Origin: Oscillospiraceae bacterium
GTDB taxonomy: Bacteria; Bacillota; Clostridia; Oscillospirales; Ruminococcaceae
Assembly: GCA_019423755.1 (NCBI GenBank)
Contig: JAHZAU010000001.1
Coordinates: 134,701-198,700 of the forward strand
Reading direction: 5' to 3'
DNA: 64,000 nt
Shown: one piece after another, positions 50,736-59,500 of the stretch
Layout of the letters: each line of letters starts with the position of its first letter
How positions within the stretch are numbered: the first letter of the stretch is position 1
Translations under genes and position numbers: made by a program
Notes under the pieces: model-generated
What the model was told of the DNA's origin: nothing
The model's input: only the letters and a program-made list of their open reading frames with translations
Databases searched by the model: none

Positions 50736-51064
50736 TTTGGTTATTTTTTAAGATGCTGACACTCCCCCCGTATCCCGCATTTTTTCCTCTTTTTGCGGCC
50801 CAGCGGGTAGTGTCAACAGTTTTTCGCACTTTGGTTTGCAACCCCTGGCATGAATGAAGTCAGCCAACAATGGAGACGTCCACAATGGTAGCCTCCAGGT
50901 GCTTCATGCCCGGCAGTACGGCTAACGCCGCCTTCTTTCTTCAAATTCATGACGGTAACTCGCTCTAGCTGTTCCACTCGGCTCATCGTGGACATATCCT
51001 GCGGATATTCCTCGTCACCATTCAACAGAGCTTTTGTCCATCTGCCGATGTTGTTTCATATTTT
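50736..51064. other. Decayed junction between core chromosome and accessory island
   Basis: No intact gene. Base composition changes here from GC-rich to AT-rich. On the minus strand a broken reading can be followed: a stretch ending RVEQLERVTVMNLKK (within ~51025-50930) continues best in a second frame as AALAVLPGMKHLEATIVDVS before a stop, suggesting a frameshifted gene remnant. Its family is not recognised. Confidence 0.45.
50873..51025 (-). pseudogene. Possible frameshifted gene remnant
   Basis: Starts MNGDEEYPQDMSTMSRVEQLE at 51025 and, after a one-base frame change near 50935, would continue AALAVLPGMKHLEATIVDVS to a stop. No start signals or family match. Low confidence; it may be only the scar of the island boundary. 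Confidence 0.3.
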
Positions 51065-51268
51065 TCATCTACTCCCATCCCTGCGAAGGTCAGCACACAA
51101 ATCATGCTCAGATTGGCAATTCATATCACGAAAAACAAACATAATATGCGGCGTTTCGTAATGTTCGGGATCAACAATCCTATCCCGGATAAACACTTGA
51201 CGAAGAAAAACAACCCCCTGTTTGTATAAAATATTTTTGAAATTATTCTCCGCACTCGATTTTTCCAT
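51065..51268 (-). pseudogene. Truncated fifth gene of the nuclease operon
   Basis: A 67-codon open frame whose ATG (51268) lies inside the end of the DnaQ-like gene, as in the rest of this overlapped operon. The product reads like the intact start of a longer folded protein: a charged helix, then VVFLRQVFIRDRIVDPE and HIMFVFRDMN, a beta strand with an acidic loop, and then it stops abruptly where recognisable island DNA ends. I do not recognise the family; a DNA-glycosylase-like fold is conceivable but unproven. Confidence 0.5.
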
Positions 51269-52244
51269 AGTATAGCGAATGGAAATCTCCCGCAGCTCTT
51301 ACCTCATATCGTTCCTGCAAATTCTCAAACACAGCAAGCGTCAGATCGTACAGCTCGGCAAGATAGGAATGATCCATCTGCGTCCGCTTGTATTTCCTTT
51401 GCTTAATAGCAGGAAGAATTTCATGTGGTTTTCCAAAAATCATATATCCAAAAGCAATAGCAGCAAGTCCGTCTATTGCCACATTTGGTAGATCAAATTT
51501 TTGCCCGCATGAATGATACAGGGCTTTCAAAAAGGGCAGATAATATTTGCTGGATTCAAGGACGATCGGAGATAGGGATGGGAGATTATTCAGATACTCA
51601 ACCGCCTGTGCTTTTGTGATGCCCTTTTCAAGCATTTCGTTTGTTATGCCCGTGATGGTTTCGATTTGCTCCGTGATTGGATATGTCTGTTTGATATAAA
51701 GCGTTTCTTTGGATTGAATTTTATAATCTGCCATATAAGAAACGGACAGAGATATTATATCGTCTTCCAATGGGTCAGGCCCCGATGTTTCTATATCCAG
51801 CAGATACCATCCATCGTTAAAAACATTGCTTCTCATCCGTGCCATTCCGTCCCAGCATGGCATTGTTGCTTTGCGGATGATCTCTATGGTATCTCTCAAA
51901 GTTCTGTCCAGTCCGACACGAAGATCAACACGATGCAGCGCTTTCGTGTCAACGATTTCTTTCTGCTCAACGGTAAAGGGATCGGTGAATAATAGAATAG
52001 CGGCGTGGGTATGTTGTGTGGCATATTCGTGTGCAGCAACGATTTGGTATAGTTGAGCGGGCGTTAGTTTTTTCGGGTTGATGAATACGCACCAAGCCTT
52101 GCTGACCACAATTTCAATATTCTCTTTTTCCTCCAAAGTGTCGGCTGAAACTTGATAAAAGCTAAATCCAATTGGAAAATGACAACGGAGCGTATGAAAC
52201 TGCATCCGGGTTAATCCAAGACATAACACATTATTTTCAATCAT
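51243..52244 (-). CDS. DnaQ-like 3'-5' exonuclease with receiver-like N-terminal domain
   Basis: A 333-residue protein. Residues ~1-125 look like a flavodoxin/receiver-type alpha/beta domain (VLCLGLTRMQFHTLRCHF; AAILLFTDPFTVEQKEIVD). Residues ~145-320 look like a DEDDh exonuclease: Exo I in LLDIETSGPDPLEDD, then TITGITNEML, and a probable Exo III in HSYLAELYDLTLAVF. The usual Exo II Asp (NxxFD) is not seen; the aligned segment reads LESSKYYLPFLKAL. The ATG at 52244 overlaps the upstream stop as ATGA. Activity is uncertain. Confidence 0.7.
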   Translation of the reverse strand: MIENNVLCLGLTRMQFHTLRCHFPIGFSFYQVSADTLEEKENIEIVVSKAWCVFINPKKLTPAQLYQIVAAHEYATQHTHAAILLFTDPFTVEQKEIVDTKALHRVDLRVGLDRTLRDTIEIIRKATMPCWDGMARMRSNVFNDGWYLLDIETSGPDPLEDDIISLSVSYMADYKIQSKETLYIKQTYPITEQIETITGITNEMLEKGITKAQAVEYLNNLPSLSPIVLESSKYYLPFLKALYHSCGQKFDLPNVAIDGLAAIAFGYMIFGKPHEILPAIKQRKYKRTQMDHSYLAELYDLTLAVFENLQERYEVRAAGDFHSLYYGKIECGE

Positions 52245-53416
52245 ACGCTGATTTCCTCTCCATCGTTCAAAATGACTACGTTTTTGTTTGGGCAAAGGGT
52301 CTGCAGCATATCGGGATTATCCGTATGGATCGGGATAATCATGTCCGGGTTTACTTTCTCAATCACCATCTGAATATCCTTCTGTGAAGCATGACCGCTG
52401 GTGTGCAACGGTTCCCACCGTCCTGCGAGATTTAGAAAATCGGGGAGGGTACTACCCGGCTTTGTGCGATAACCGTTCCACATGGAATAGAGGATGATGC
52501 TCTGCTCGGGGGTAAAGTTATGGATGATCTCCCTAAATTTTCTGTTATCCCGCACCAACATCAAAAAACCCTTTTTCCGGAATTCGGACAGCAGATTTTC
52601 CCCGTATACTGTCTTTTTGATGCTCCGATAAAGCGGCGAGTAATTACCCCAATGCTGTTGCATCAAGTCAAGCAAGCTATCTTGATATTTGTCACAAACG
52701 AAATACTTGCCCCGTGGGACAGCCTTTGACAGAGCGCAAATGCGCTCCAGATTTGTAGATGCACATAAGACAAAAACATACTTGTATTGTTCCATATATG
52801 CCTTGACCTTCTGCTGCAATTCTCGCTCCGTCATCGGTTGCGTATCAGTACGAGAAAGGGTTGTCCCCTCAATAATCAGTACATCTACCTTACCGATCCG
52901 TTTATCAAGGATTTTCGGAATTGCCTTGCCCCGAAAACCATGCAGACGAAAGTCACCCGTGTGCAGGATTTTTTTCCCGTTCGCTTCGATCAAAAACATA
53001 TAGCTGTCACAAGCGGAATGGTCAACGGAAAAAGGCGTGATAAACATATCCGCAATTTGGATGCGCACTCCTTGCACAAAAGTCTTTGTCTGTTCTACTC
53101 GCAGCTTCAAAGACATATTTGATTTTGGTAATGTTGCAAGAAACACATCCTTTGCCAAGCTGCCCATATACAACGGTATTCCATCTCGGATGTTTTTCAG
53201 TTGACCGACATGGTCCCCGTGATTATGTGTGAACAGAACAGCTGCACAGTTGCCATTCGCATCGGTGACGCCCGGAATGGAAAGTGGAGCAGGAGCGGAG
53301 TTGTCCTCCAGGCTCAGTTCATCCCCCATATCTATCAATACTCGGGTAGCAGCCGTGCAGATCTCTGTTGCAACACCGCCGATTTGATGGGTTCCTCTGT
53401 GGATTATAATTTGCAT
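52241..53416 (-). CDS. Beta-CASP metallo-beta-lactamase nuclease, RNase J-like
   Basis: A 391-residue MBL-fold protein. It begins IIIHRGTHQIGG, a typical RNase J/beta-CASP start, with the metal motif THNHGDHVGQ (His64-His69 region), a further His in VDHSACDSY, Asp in LHTGDFRLHG, and late motifs TSGHAS and IPIHTDNP. The beta-CASP insert lies between ~185 and ~330. Expected to be a zinc-dependent endo- or 5'-3' exonuclease on RNA or DNA. Shorter than housekeeping RNase J (~550), lacking its C-terminal domain. ATG at 53416 overlaps the previous gene by 13 bases. Confidence 0.8.
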   Translation of the reverse strand: MQIIIHRGTHQIGGVATEICTAATRVLIDMGDELSLEDNSAPAPLSIPGVTDANGNCAAVLFTHNHGDHVGQLKNIRDGIPLYMGSLAKDVFLATLPKSNMSLKLRVEQTKTFVQGVRIQIADMFITPFSVDHSACDSYMFLIEANGKKILHTGDFRLHGFRGKAIPKILDKRIGKVDVLIIEGTTLSRTDTQPMTERELQQKVKAYMEQYKYVFVLCASTNLERICALSKAVPRGKYFVCDKYQDSLLDLMQQHWGNYSPLYRSIKKTVYGENLLSEFRKKGFLMLVRDNRKFREIIHNFTPEQSIILYSMWNGYRTKPGSTLPDFLNLAGRWEPLHTSGHASQKDIQMVIEKVNPDMIIPIHTDNPDMLQTLCPNKNVVILNDGEEISV

Positions 53417-54078
53417 ATCTGATACACTTTCTCGCCAGCTTCTTCAAACCGGAATACCGTAATGTCCGCTTTTTTAAGTAATGCGACAAGAGCAGGATCA
53501 GCGGCTTCATATTCCTTTTGTTGTGCTGTTTTTTCTCCATCGTCACGATTCTTCTCAAAAAAAGCAATCGCTTTCTTATATCGTCCCGCTGGATAGCCTT
53601 CGGTATAGGTCATAATTTCTGTGATCATTCGCAGCAGCGTCTCGTTGTTGCCTTTATAGGGTTTCACTTCGGCTGCGTAGTGAATATTGCCCTTGGTGAT
53701 GATCAGATCAATCTCCCCTATGCCGTCGCCATAGTAAAAAGCGGGAACTTCATAGTCCGTGATCCTATAATCCCCAACGATTTCAAAACGATTTTGAAAA
53801 GCACATCCGGCACAGTTTTTGGAGTGGGTGCTGTTCAGATAGTACATACATTTGCATAGACGTTTTTCTGTATAGCGTTCCCCTTTCAGTCCCGCACACT
53901 GGCTATGCTGACCAACCTGATATGCACCATGTTCAGAATACAACTCCGGCGTTTCTGTGCCAAAAAGCAGTTTTTTCAAGGTTGATGCGCCACCATCTAT
54001 TGCGTCAGAAAGTTCTTTTATCAGTAAATCATAACTGCTAAAAGTAATCCGTTCCTTAAAAAGTTGTGAATTTCTCAT
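53404..54078 (-). CDS. PD-(D/E)XK nuclease-like protein with Cys cluster
   Basis: A 224-residue protein. A central cysteine cluster (Cys61, 75, 77, 89, 92; LCKCMYY and NCAGC) could hold zinc or an Fe-S centre. It is followed by GEIDLIIT (Glu122, Asp124) and AAEVKPY (Glu137, Lys139), which together make a PD-(D/E)XK-type active site; LLRMITEIMTYT is the helix after it. The order differs from Cas4 but the combination of cysteines and ExK recalls it. ATG at 54078 follows TGGAGG. Second gene of the overlapped operon. Confidence 0.6.
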   Translation of the reverse strand: MRNSQLFKERITFSSYDLLIKELSDAIDGGASTLKKLLFGTETPELYSEHGAYQVGQHSQCAGLKGERYTEKRLCKCMYYLNSTHSKNCAGCAFQNRFEIVGDYRITDYEVPAFYYGDGIGEIDLIITKGNIHYAAEVKPYKGNNETLLRMITEIMTYTEGYPAGRYKKAIAFFEKNRDDGEKTAQQKEYEAADPALVALLKKADITVFRFEEAGEKVYQICKL

Positions 54079-54090
54079 GCTCTGCCTCCA

Positions 54091-54717
54091 TCAAAAGTTA
54101 TCGAATAGAGGGGATACACCATCTTGCAGATACCAGCCTTTTTTCGTGTGATCGTATGTGATCCACTCCCCCGCAGCCTGCAATGTGGAAATGTATCGCT
54201 GGACTGTTCGCATTGACAGCTCCAATTCATCAGCAAGCTCTTGGGTTCGAATGCCGGGACGAGAACGGATAAGTTTCATAATCAGCAAACAATCCGTAAG
54301 CTGCTTACTGAAATCCTTCACCTTTTTTGACTTTTTGTGTGCAGACAAAAGATGGTACTTCAAATTAGCGGAAAGTTCTCCAAAGTTTTCATAGCATTTG
54401 AATTTAGCCCGCAAGTGGTGTGGCGGTTTGGGGTAACCGAGCCAGAATATAGTTTCGTCCGCACAAACGCCAGCCTCTGTATAATAATCAAATACCATTT
54501 CCCGGCTTTTTTCATCTAAAGCGGCGGCAATGATGATGAACGCTGCCGCAGAAATGGCGATCAAATCGGTTGGCGTATCGGTGTCAAGCAACTCATACCC
54601 CTTTGTGGGCAATGCATTTTCCACCAATTTATTCTGTTCCTCACTGAGCCCGAATGTTGTCACTCTGCCATCCGGGACAGTGATATATTCCCCATTTGGG
54701 GCAAGAAATGTCTTCAT
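54091..54717 (-). CDS. Winged-helix protein, first gene of the nuclease operon
   Basis: A 208-residue protein. The C-terminal ~65 residues form an HTH_11-type winged helix (LIRSRPGIRTQELADELELSMRTVQRYISTLQAAGEWI). The N-terminal ~135 residues are of unknown fold, with an Ala/Ile-rich helix (IAISAAAFIIIAAALDEK). May be a repressor of its own operon or a DNA-targeting subunit. ATG at 54717 after AGGAGG. The next gene starts 12 bases after its stop. Confidence 0.65.
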   Translation of the reverse strand: MKTFLAPNGEYITVPDGRVTTFGLSEEQNKLVENALPTKGYELLDTDTPTDLIAISAAAFIIIAAALDEKSREMVFDYYTEAGVCADETIFWLGYPKPPHHLRAKFKCYENFGELSANLKYHLLSAHKKSKKVKDFSKQLTDCLLIMKLIRSRPGIRTQELADELELSMRTVQRYISTLQAAGEWITYDHTKKGWYLQDGVSPLFDNF

Positions 54718-54746
54718 AATTTGTCCTCCTGCCTATGGATGGGTAA

Positions 54747-54778
54747 ATTATACCATATCACCACGACAACAGTATGGC
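54747..54778 (-). promoter_or_regulatory. Promoter and candidate operator of the nuclease operon
   Basis: Minus-strand extended -10 TGGTATAAT, with TATAAT at 54752-54747; no good -35. An inverted repeat CCATA...TATGG (54753-54777) covers the spacer and -35 region and could bind the winged-helix product. Confidence 0.5.
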
Positions 54779-54794
54779 ACGCATAAAAACTTTC

Positions 54795-55038
54795 TCAGAA
54801 TTTTAGTCTATTTTTCTTCGCCCACTCATTTGCCGCCTGTTTCCGTTCCTCGTTATACGGCGCAGTCAACCGAAAACTCCATCTGCCTTTTTCAATCTCA
54901 AAGGTCAGACCTCCTTGTTCGTCAAGGTTGTATGCACTCACTTTTGAAATATGCAACACCTGTGCAAGCTGATTTGCGTCCATCACAGCGGGCATAGTCC
55001 ATCGGGCATAGTCTCTAACAGCTCACTGCTCATAAAAA
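54795..55038 (-). pseudogene. Small HTH protein gene disrupted by a 14-bp tandem duplication
   Basis: The ATG at 55033 has a good AAAGGAG site, but the frame ends after 16 codons. If one copy of a 14-base tandem repeat (54989-55002, repeated from 55003) is removed, the frame runs on for ~74 codons to 54795. It then encodes a small excisionase-like HTH protein (DANQLAQVLHISKVSAYNL, then FEIEKGRWSFRL). The early stop overlaps an ATG as TGATG, so re-initiation could still make the 62- to 66-residue product. Confidence 0.6.
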
Positions 55039-55057
55039 TCTCCTTTCCTGCATGAAC

Positions 55058-55097
55058 AAGAAAGAGATACGCCTAAAAGGTGTATCTCTTTCTTTGT
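55058..55097. terminator. Bidirectional hairpin upstream of the small HTH gene
   Basis: AAGAAAGAGATAC pairs with GTATCTCTTTCTT around GCCTaaaAGGT; A and T runs flank it. Separates the two divergent halves of the island. Confidence 0.8.
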
Positions 55098-55537
55098 AGT
55101 TGGTGGCTCTATAATAATTTATTAACCTATGTGGAATTGATTCTAAACGGTAACCCGGTGTATCTCTGATTGCGACAAAAAATATCGGTTGGATTAATAG
55201 CACCAAAATTGCAAATAAGTGGATGCCCCAAGATGAGACTTTGATACTTTTTGCTTTCTAACCAATGTTGATAAAAGTTGAGTACTTTGCGAAAACATGA
55301 TAAAATAAATTCAATTATTTATGTCTTAAAAAACATGAAAATGCAGATTTTCTGTAGTCGGTTATATAGATTATTTACACATTACCATTTACAGAACTAT
55401 CCAAATCATCAAGTGAGTTCAGCATATGTTTAAGGCACGGAACATTTGATCTTTAAAAGGTTATACCGTGGATTTGGGTAAGCGAAGAGTTACCGTGCAA
55501 TGAAATATACCCAGAATGTGATAGGAGCGTGGCTGTG
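55098..55537. other. AT-rich region upstream of the restriction operon
   Basis: No gene. It is among the most AT-rich stretches of the window. It contains the promoter at 55278-55306 and a ~230-base untranslated leader. No clear repeats or attachment site seen. Confidence 0.5.
55278..55306 (+). promoter_or_regulatory. Promoter of the Mrr/type I restriction genes
   Basis: TTGAGT (55278-55283), 17-base spacer with extended -10 TGA, TAAAAT (55301-55306). Confidence 0.55.
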
Positions 55538-56527
55538 ATGGCGGCAGCAAACAAAACAGTTTGGGGAATCCATACCATGGACGATCCCCTTTTTTTGAAT
55601 CAGAATCGAATTGCAATCGGCTGGGAAGAGATGGGAGACTTGTCGGCGATAGATGCATCCCGTGACGCCTATAAAGAAAAATACATCGCAACCTATCCGG
55701 ATGCGAAAAAAGGTTCGATTGCTACCAGCGCCGGCATGTTGTATCGATTTGCCCATGAGGTACAGGAAGGGGATTATATGGTATTCCCGTCCAAGATCGA
55801 CCTCAAAATCAACATCGGGGTCGTGGAGAGCACCTATATCTATGAAGATAGCGCATCGAGATACCCCCATCGGCGGAAGGTAAGGTGGCTCAAACACTTA
55901 CCCCGTACGGCCTTTTCCCAGGGAGCTCTGTATGAAGTAGGGTCCGCGCTGACCTTGTTCCAGGTAAAAAACTATGCGGACGAGTATTTGAAAGCGCTGG
56001 ATAAAGATTTTAAAGGTAATACTGTGGAGCCGGATACTGATGAGACAGTAGCACAGACAGCGGACGATATTATCGAGGCTACCCGCGACTTTATCCTGAA
56101 AGAGCTGAGCAAAAACCTCAAGGGCTATGATCTGGAACCGTTTGTTGCAAATCTTTTGCAGGCTATGGGCTACCGCACGATCCTGTCGCCGCATGGTGGA
56201 GACAGCGGTATCGACATTACCGCCTATAAAGATGAGCTGCCGCCCCGCATCGTTGTCCAGGTCAAGAGCCAGGACGGAGACATCAAAGAGACAACCATCC
56301 AGTCCCTGAAAGGCGCGATGCGTGAGGGAGATTATGGCTTGTTTGTGACACTGTCCAACTATACCAAAAATGCGCAGAGATACCTGGAAAACACCCCGAT
56401 TATCCGCGGCATTAACGGCACGGAACTTGTGGATCTGGTCTTGAAATATTACGACCAGCTCAGTATCAAATATCGTAAAATGATCCCCCTGAAAATGGTG
56501 TACATCCCCGTTCCGCCAGAGGAATAA
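55538..56527 (+). CDS. Mrr-family restriction endonuclease with N-terminal PUA/EVE-like domain
   Basis: A 329-residue two-domain protein. Residues ~8-110 (VWGIHTMDDPLFLNQNRIAIGW; VQEGDYMVFPSKIDLKINIG) look like a PUA/EVE-type reader domain, used elsewhere to detect modified bases. Residues ~190-300 are the Mrr catalytic domain: FVANLLQAMGYRTILSPHGGDSGIDITAY ... IVVQVKSQDG, giving the Asp and QxK active site. Probably a modification-dependent restriction enzyme. The start is ATG at 55538, ten bases after AGGAG; earlier GTGs are too close. Confidence 0.82.
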   Translation: MAAANKTVWGIHTMDDPLFLNQNRIAIGWEEMGDLSAIDASRDAYKEKYIATYPDAKKGSIATSAGMLYRFAHEVQEGDYMVFPSKIDLKINIGVVESTYIYEDSASRYPHRRKVRWLKHLPRTAFSQGALYEVGSALTLFQVKNYADEYLKALDKDFKGNTVEPDTDETVAQTADDIIEATRDFILKELSKNLKGYDLEPFVANLLQAMGYRTILSPHGGDSGIDITAYKDELPPRIVVQVKSQDGDIKETTIQSLKGAMREGDYGLFVTLSNYTKNAQRYLENTPIIRGINGTELVDLVLKYYDQLSIKYRKMIPLKMVYIPVPPEE

Positions 56528-56584
56528 AAACAGACAAACTCACTTATTACTGACGATGCGCAGAACTTGCAAGGGCGGTGAGCT

Positions 56585-59500
56585 GTGGTGAAAAGTAATT
56601 TTAAGTTTCTTGATAAGGAATTTCCCGTATTGGCTCAGTTTGGGAAAATGGCAGAAGCGTATCTATATTCGGATTCCAACTCCTGCCTGATGAAATTGGG
56701 GATGATCGGTGAGACGGTCGTAAACCTAATGTTTGCATACGATCGCATTGCGCTTCCTGCTGAAAATACGGCCGTGAATCGAATTACGGTTCTTTTCCGG
56801 GAAGGCTTTTTGACGCAGGACCTTGTGGATATCCTCCATGCGCTGAGAAAAGCAAGAAATAAAGCGGTACATGAGAACTATACCTCGGTTGCGGAGGGAA
56901 AAGTGCTGCTTCAAATGGCGCACAGTCTATGTGAGTGGTTCATGCAGACCTACGGCGATTGGAATTATCAAAATGAACCGTTTGTAATGCCTCTCGATTT
57001 GCCGGAGAAAGAAAGCATCGCCGATGCTTCTGAACAGGTGCAGGAGGAAAAACTGACCAAAGAAGCGGAAGAAAAAGCGGCCGCTTCGGATTCGGTTACA
57101 AAAGAAAAGCGCCGTCAGCAGGCAGTGAAGGCGGCCAGCCAGCGACAAAAGGCAGAAGCGGAGACGCGTTACATCATTGACCAACAGCTCCGACAGGTGG
57201 GTTGGGAGGCGGATAGCGAAAATCTGCGTTTTTCCAACGGCACTCGCCCCGCCAAAGGAAGGAATCTTGCCATCGCGGAGTGGCCCACCGATTCCACCGT
57301 GGGAAATCATGGCCGTGCCGATTATGCTCTTTTTATTGGTCTGCAATTGGTGGGTATTATTGAGGCAAAGGCGGAGCACAAGGACATCCCTTCTGTGATC
57401 GACTATCAAGGGAAAGACTATCCCCGCAATATTCGTGCGGAAGATGCGCGGTACCAGGTGGGAACCTGGGGCAGCTATAAAGTGCCGTTTACCTTTGCGA
57501 CCAATAGCAGACCATATCTCGAGCAGTTTAAAACAAAGTCCGGTATCTGGTTTTTGGATCTCCGCCAGCCCTCCAATGTTCCAAAGGCATTGCGGGGATG
57601 GATGAGCCCGGAAAATCTGTTGGACCTGTTGGGCAAGGACATCGGCGCCGGCAATCGGGCGCTGGAGCAGATGCCCTTTGATCTGCTGCGGGATAAAGAC
57701 GGGCTGAACCTCCGAGATTATCAGCTCCGGGCGATTCAGGCAGCGGAACAGGCTATCCTGGATGGGCAAAACACGGCCCTGCTGGCTATGGCTACCGGCA
57801 CCGGAAAGACCCGGACGGTGCTGGGTATGATCTACCGCTTTTTAAAAACAGGCCGATTCAAACGCATCCTGTTCCTGGTGGACCGCACGGCTTTGGGGGA
57901 TCAGGCGCTGGATGTTTTCACAGAGGTCAAGCTGGAAGATTTGATGCCCTTGGCAGACATTTATAACATCAAGGGGCTGGAAGAGAAAGAGATCGAGCGG
58001 GAGACCCGCATCCATGTGGCTACCGTACAAGGAATGGTAAAGCGCATCCTCTACAATGACGGGGAAACCATGCCTGCAGTCAGTGACTATGACCTTGTGA
58101 TCGTGGACGAGGCCCATCGGGGCTACATTCTGGATAAGGAAATGGGGGACACCGAACTCCTCTACCGGGATCAGCGGGATTACCAGAGCAAATACCGCAG
58201 CGTAATCGAGTATTTTGATGCGGTGAAAATTGCTCTGACGGCCACCCCTGCCCTCCATACGACCCAAATTTTCGGCCAGCCGGTCTTCAAGTATACCTAC
58301 CGGGAAGCGGTCATCGAGGGTTATTTGGTGGACCACGATGCTCCCCATAACCTCCATACCAAACTGCGGGATGAGGGTATCCACTATCAATCCGGTGATA
58401 CCGTCACCCTTTACGACCCAGTGACCGGGGAGATTACCAACAGCGAGCTGTTGGAGGATGAACTTAACTTCGATGTGGAGCAGTTTAACAAGAAGGTCAT
58501 CACCCGTTCCTTTAACGAAACGGTGTTGGCGGAGATTGCCAAGGACATCGATCCAGAAAACCCGGAGGAGAAGGGCAAAACCCTCATCTATGCGGTGGAT
58601 GATCAGCATGCGGATATGATCGTGGATATCCTGAAAAATATCTACTCGGAATACGGTGTGGACAATGATGCGATTATGAAGATCACCGGCAGCGTAGGCG
58701 GCGGCAACCCGAAAAAGGTCAAGGAGGCCATCAAGCGGTTCAAAAATGAGCGCTATCCCAGCATTGCCGTTACCGTGGACCTGCTGACTACCGGAATCGA
58801 TGTGCCCGAGATCACCAATTTGGTGTTCCTGCGCCGGGTGAAATCCCGTATCCTGTTTGAGCAGATGTTGGGTCGTGCGACTCGTCTGTGCCCCGAGATT
58901 CATAAGACCCATTTCGAGATTTATGACCCGGTCGGTGTTTATGAATCGCTGGACCCGATGAATACCATGAAACCAGTAGTGGTTAACCCATCCGCGTCCT
59001 TTGAACAGCTGTTGGATGGCCTCGAGGTGCTGGAAGATGAAAGGCAGATTGCGTACCAAATGGACCAGATTATCGCCAAACTCCAGCGGAAAAAACGGAA
59101 CCTGAGCAGCAAGACTTTGGAGCACTTTGTCAGCATGACCGGCGGCATGGACCCCACCCAGTTTATTGGGCAGCTGGAACAGGAGCCGACCCTAGAGGGC
59201 CGCAACCATATTTTGGCCCATCGGAATGTTTTCGAACTGCTGGATAAAAAAGAGGACAAGAGCGGCCGTTCGGTGGTTATCTCCGACGAGCCGGATGAAC
59301 TGGTCAGTCATACCCGCGGTTATGGTACCGGCAGCCGCCCGGAGGACTATTTGGATGCCTTTGCTGACTATGTAAAAACCAATCTCAACGAGATCGCAGC
59401 GCTGAATATTATCTGCACCCGACCGAGGGAACTGACTCGGGCGAGTCTTAAGGATCTGCGCTTGACGCTGGACCGGGAGGGCTTCACCACCCAGCAGCTC

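Noticed and set aside
50949..51161. Small plus-strand open frame in the island junction
   Set aside because: No ribosome site and no meaningful similarity; the minus strand gives more protein-like sequence.
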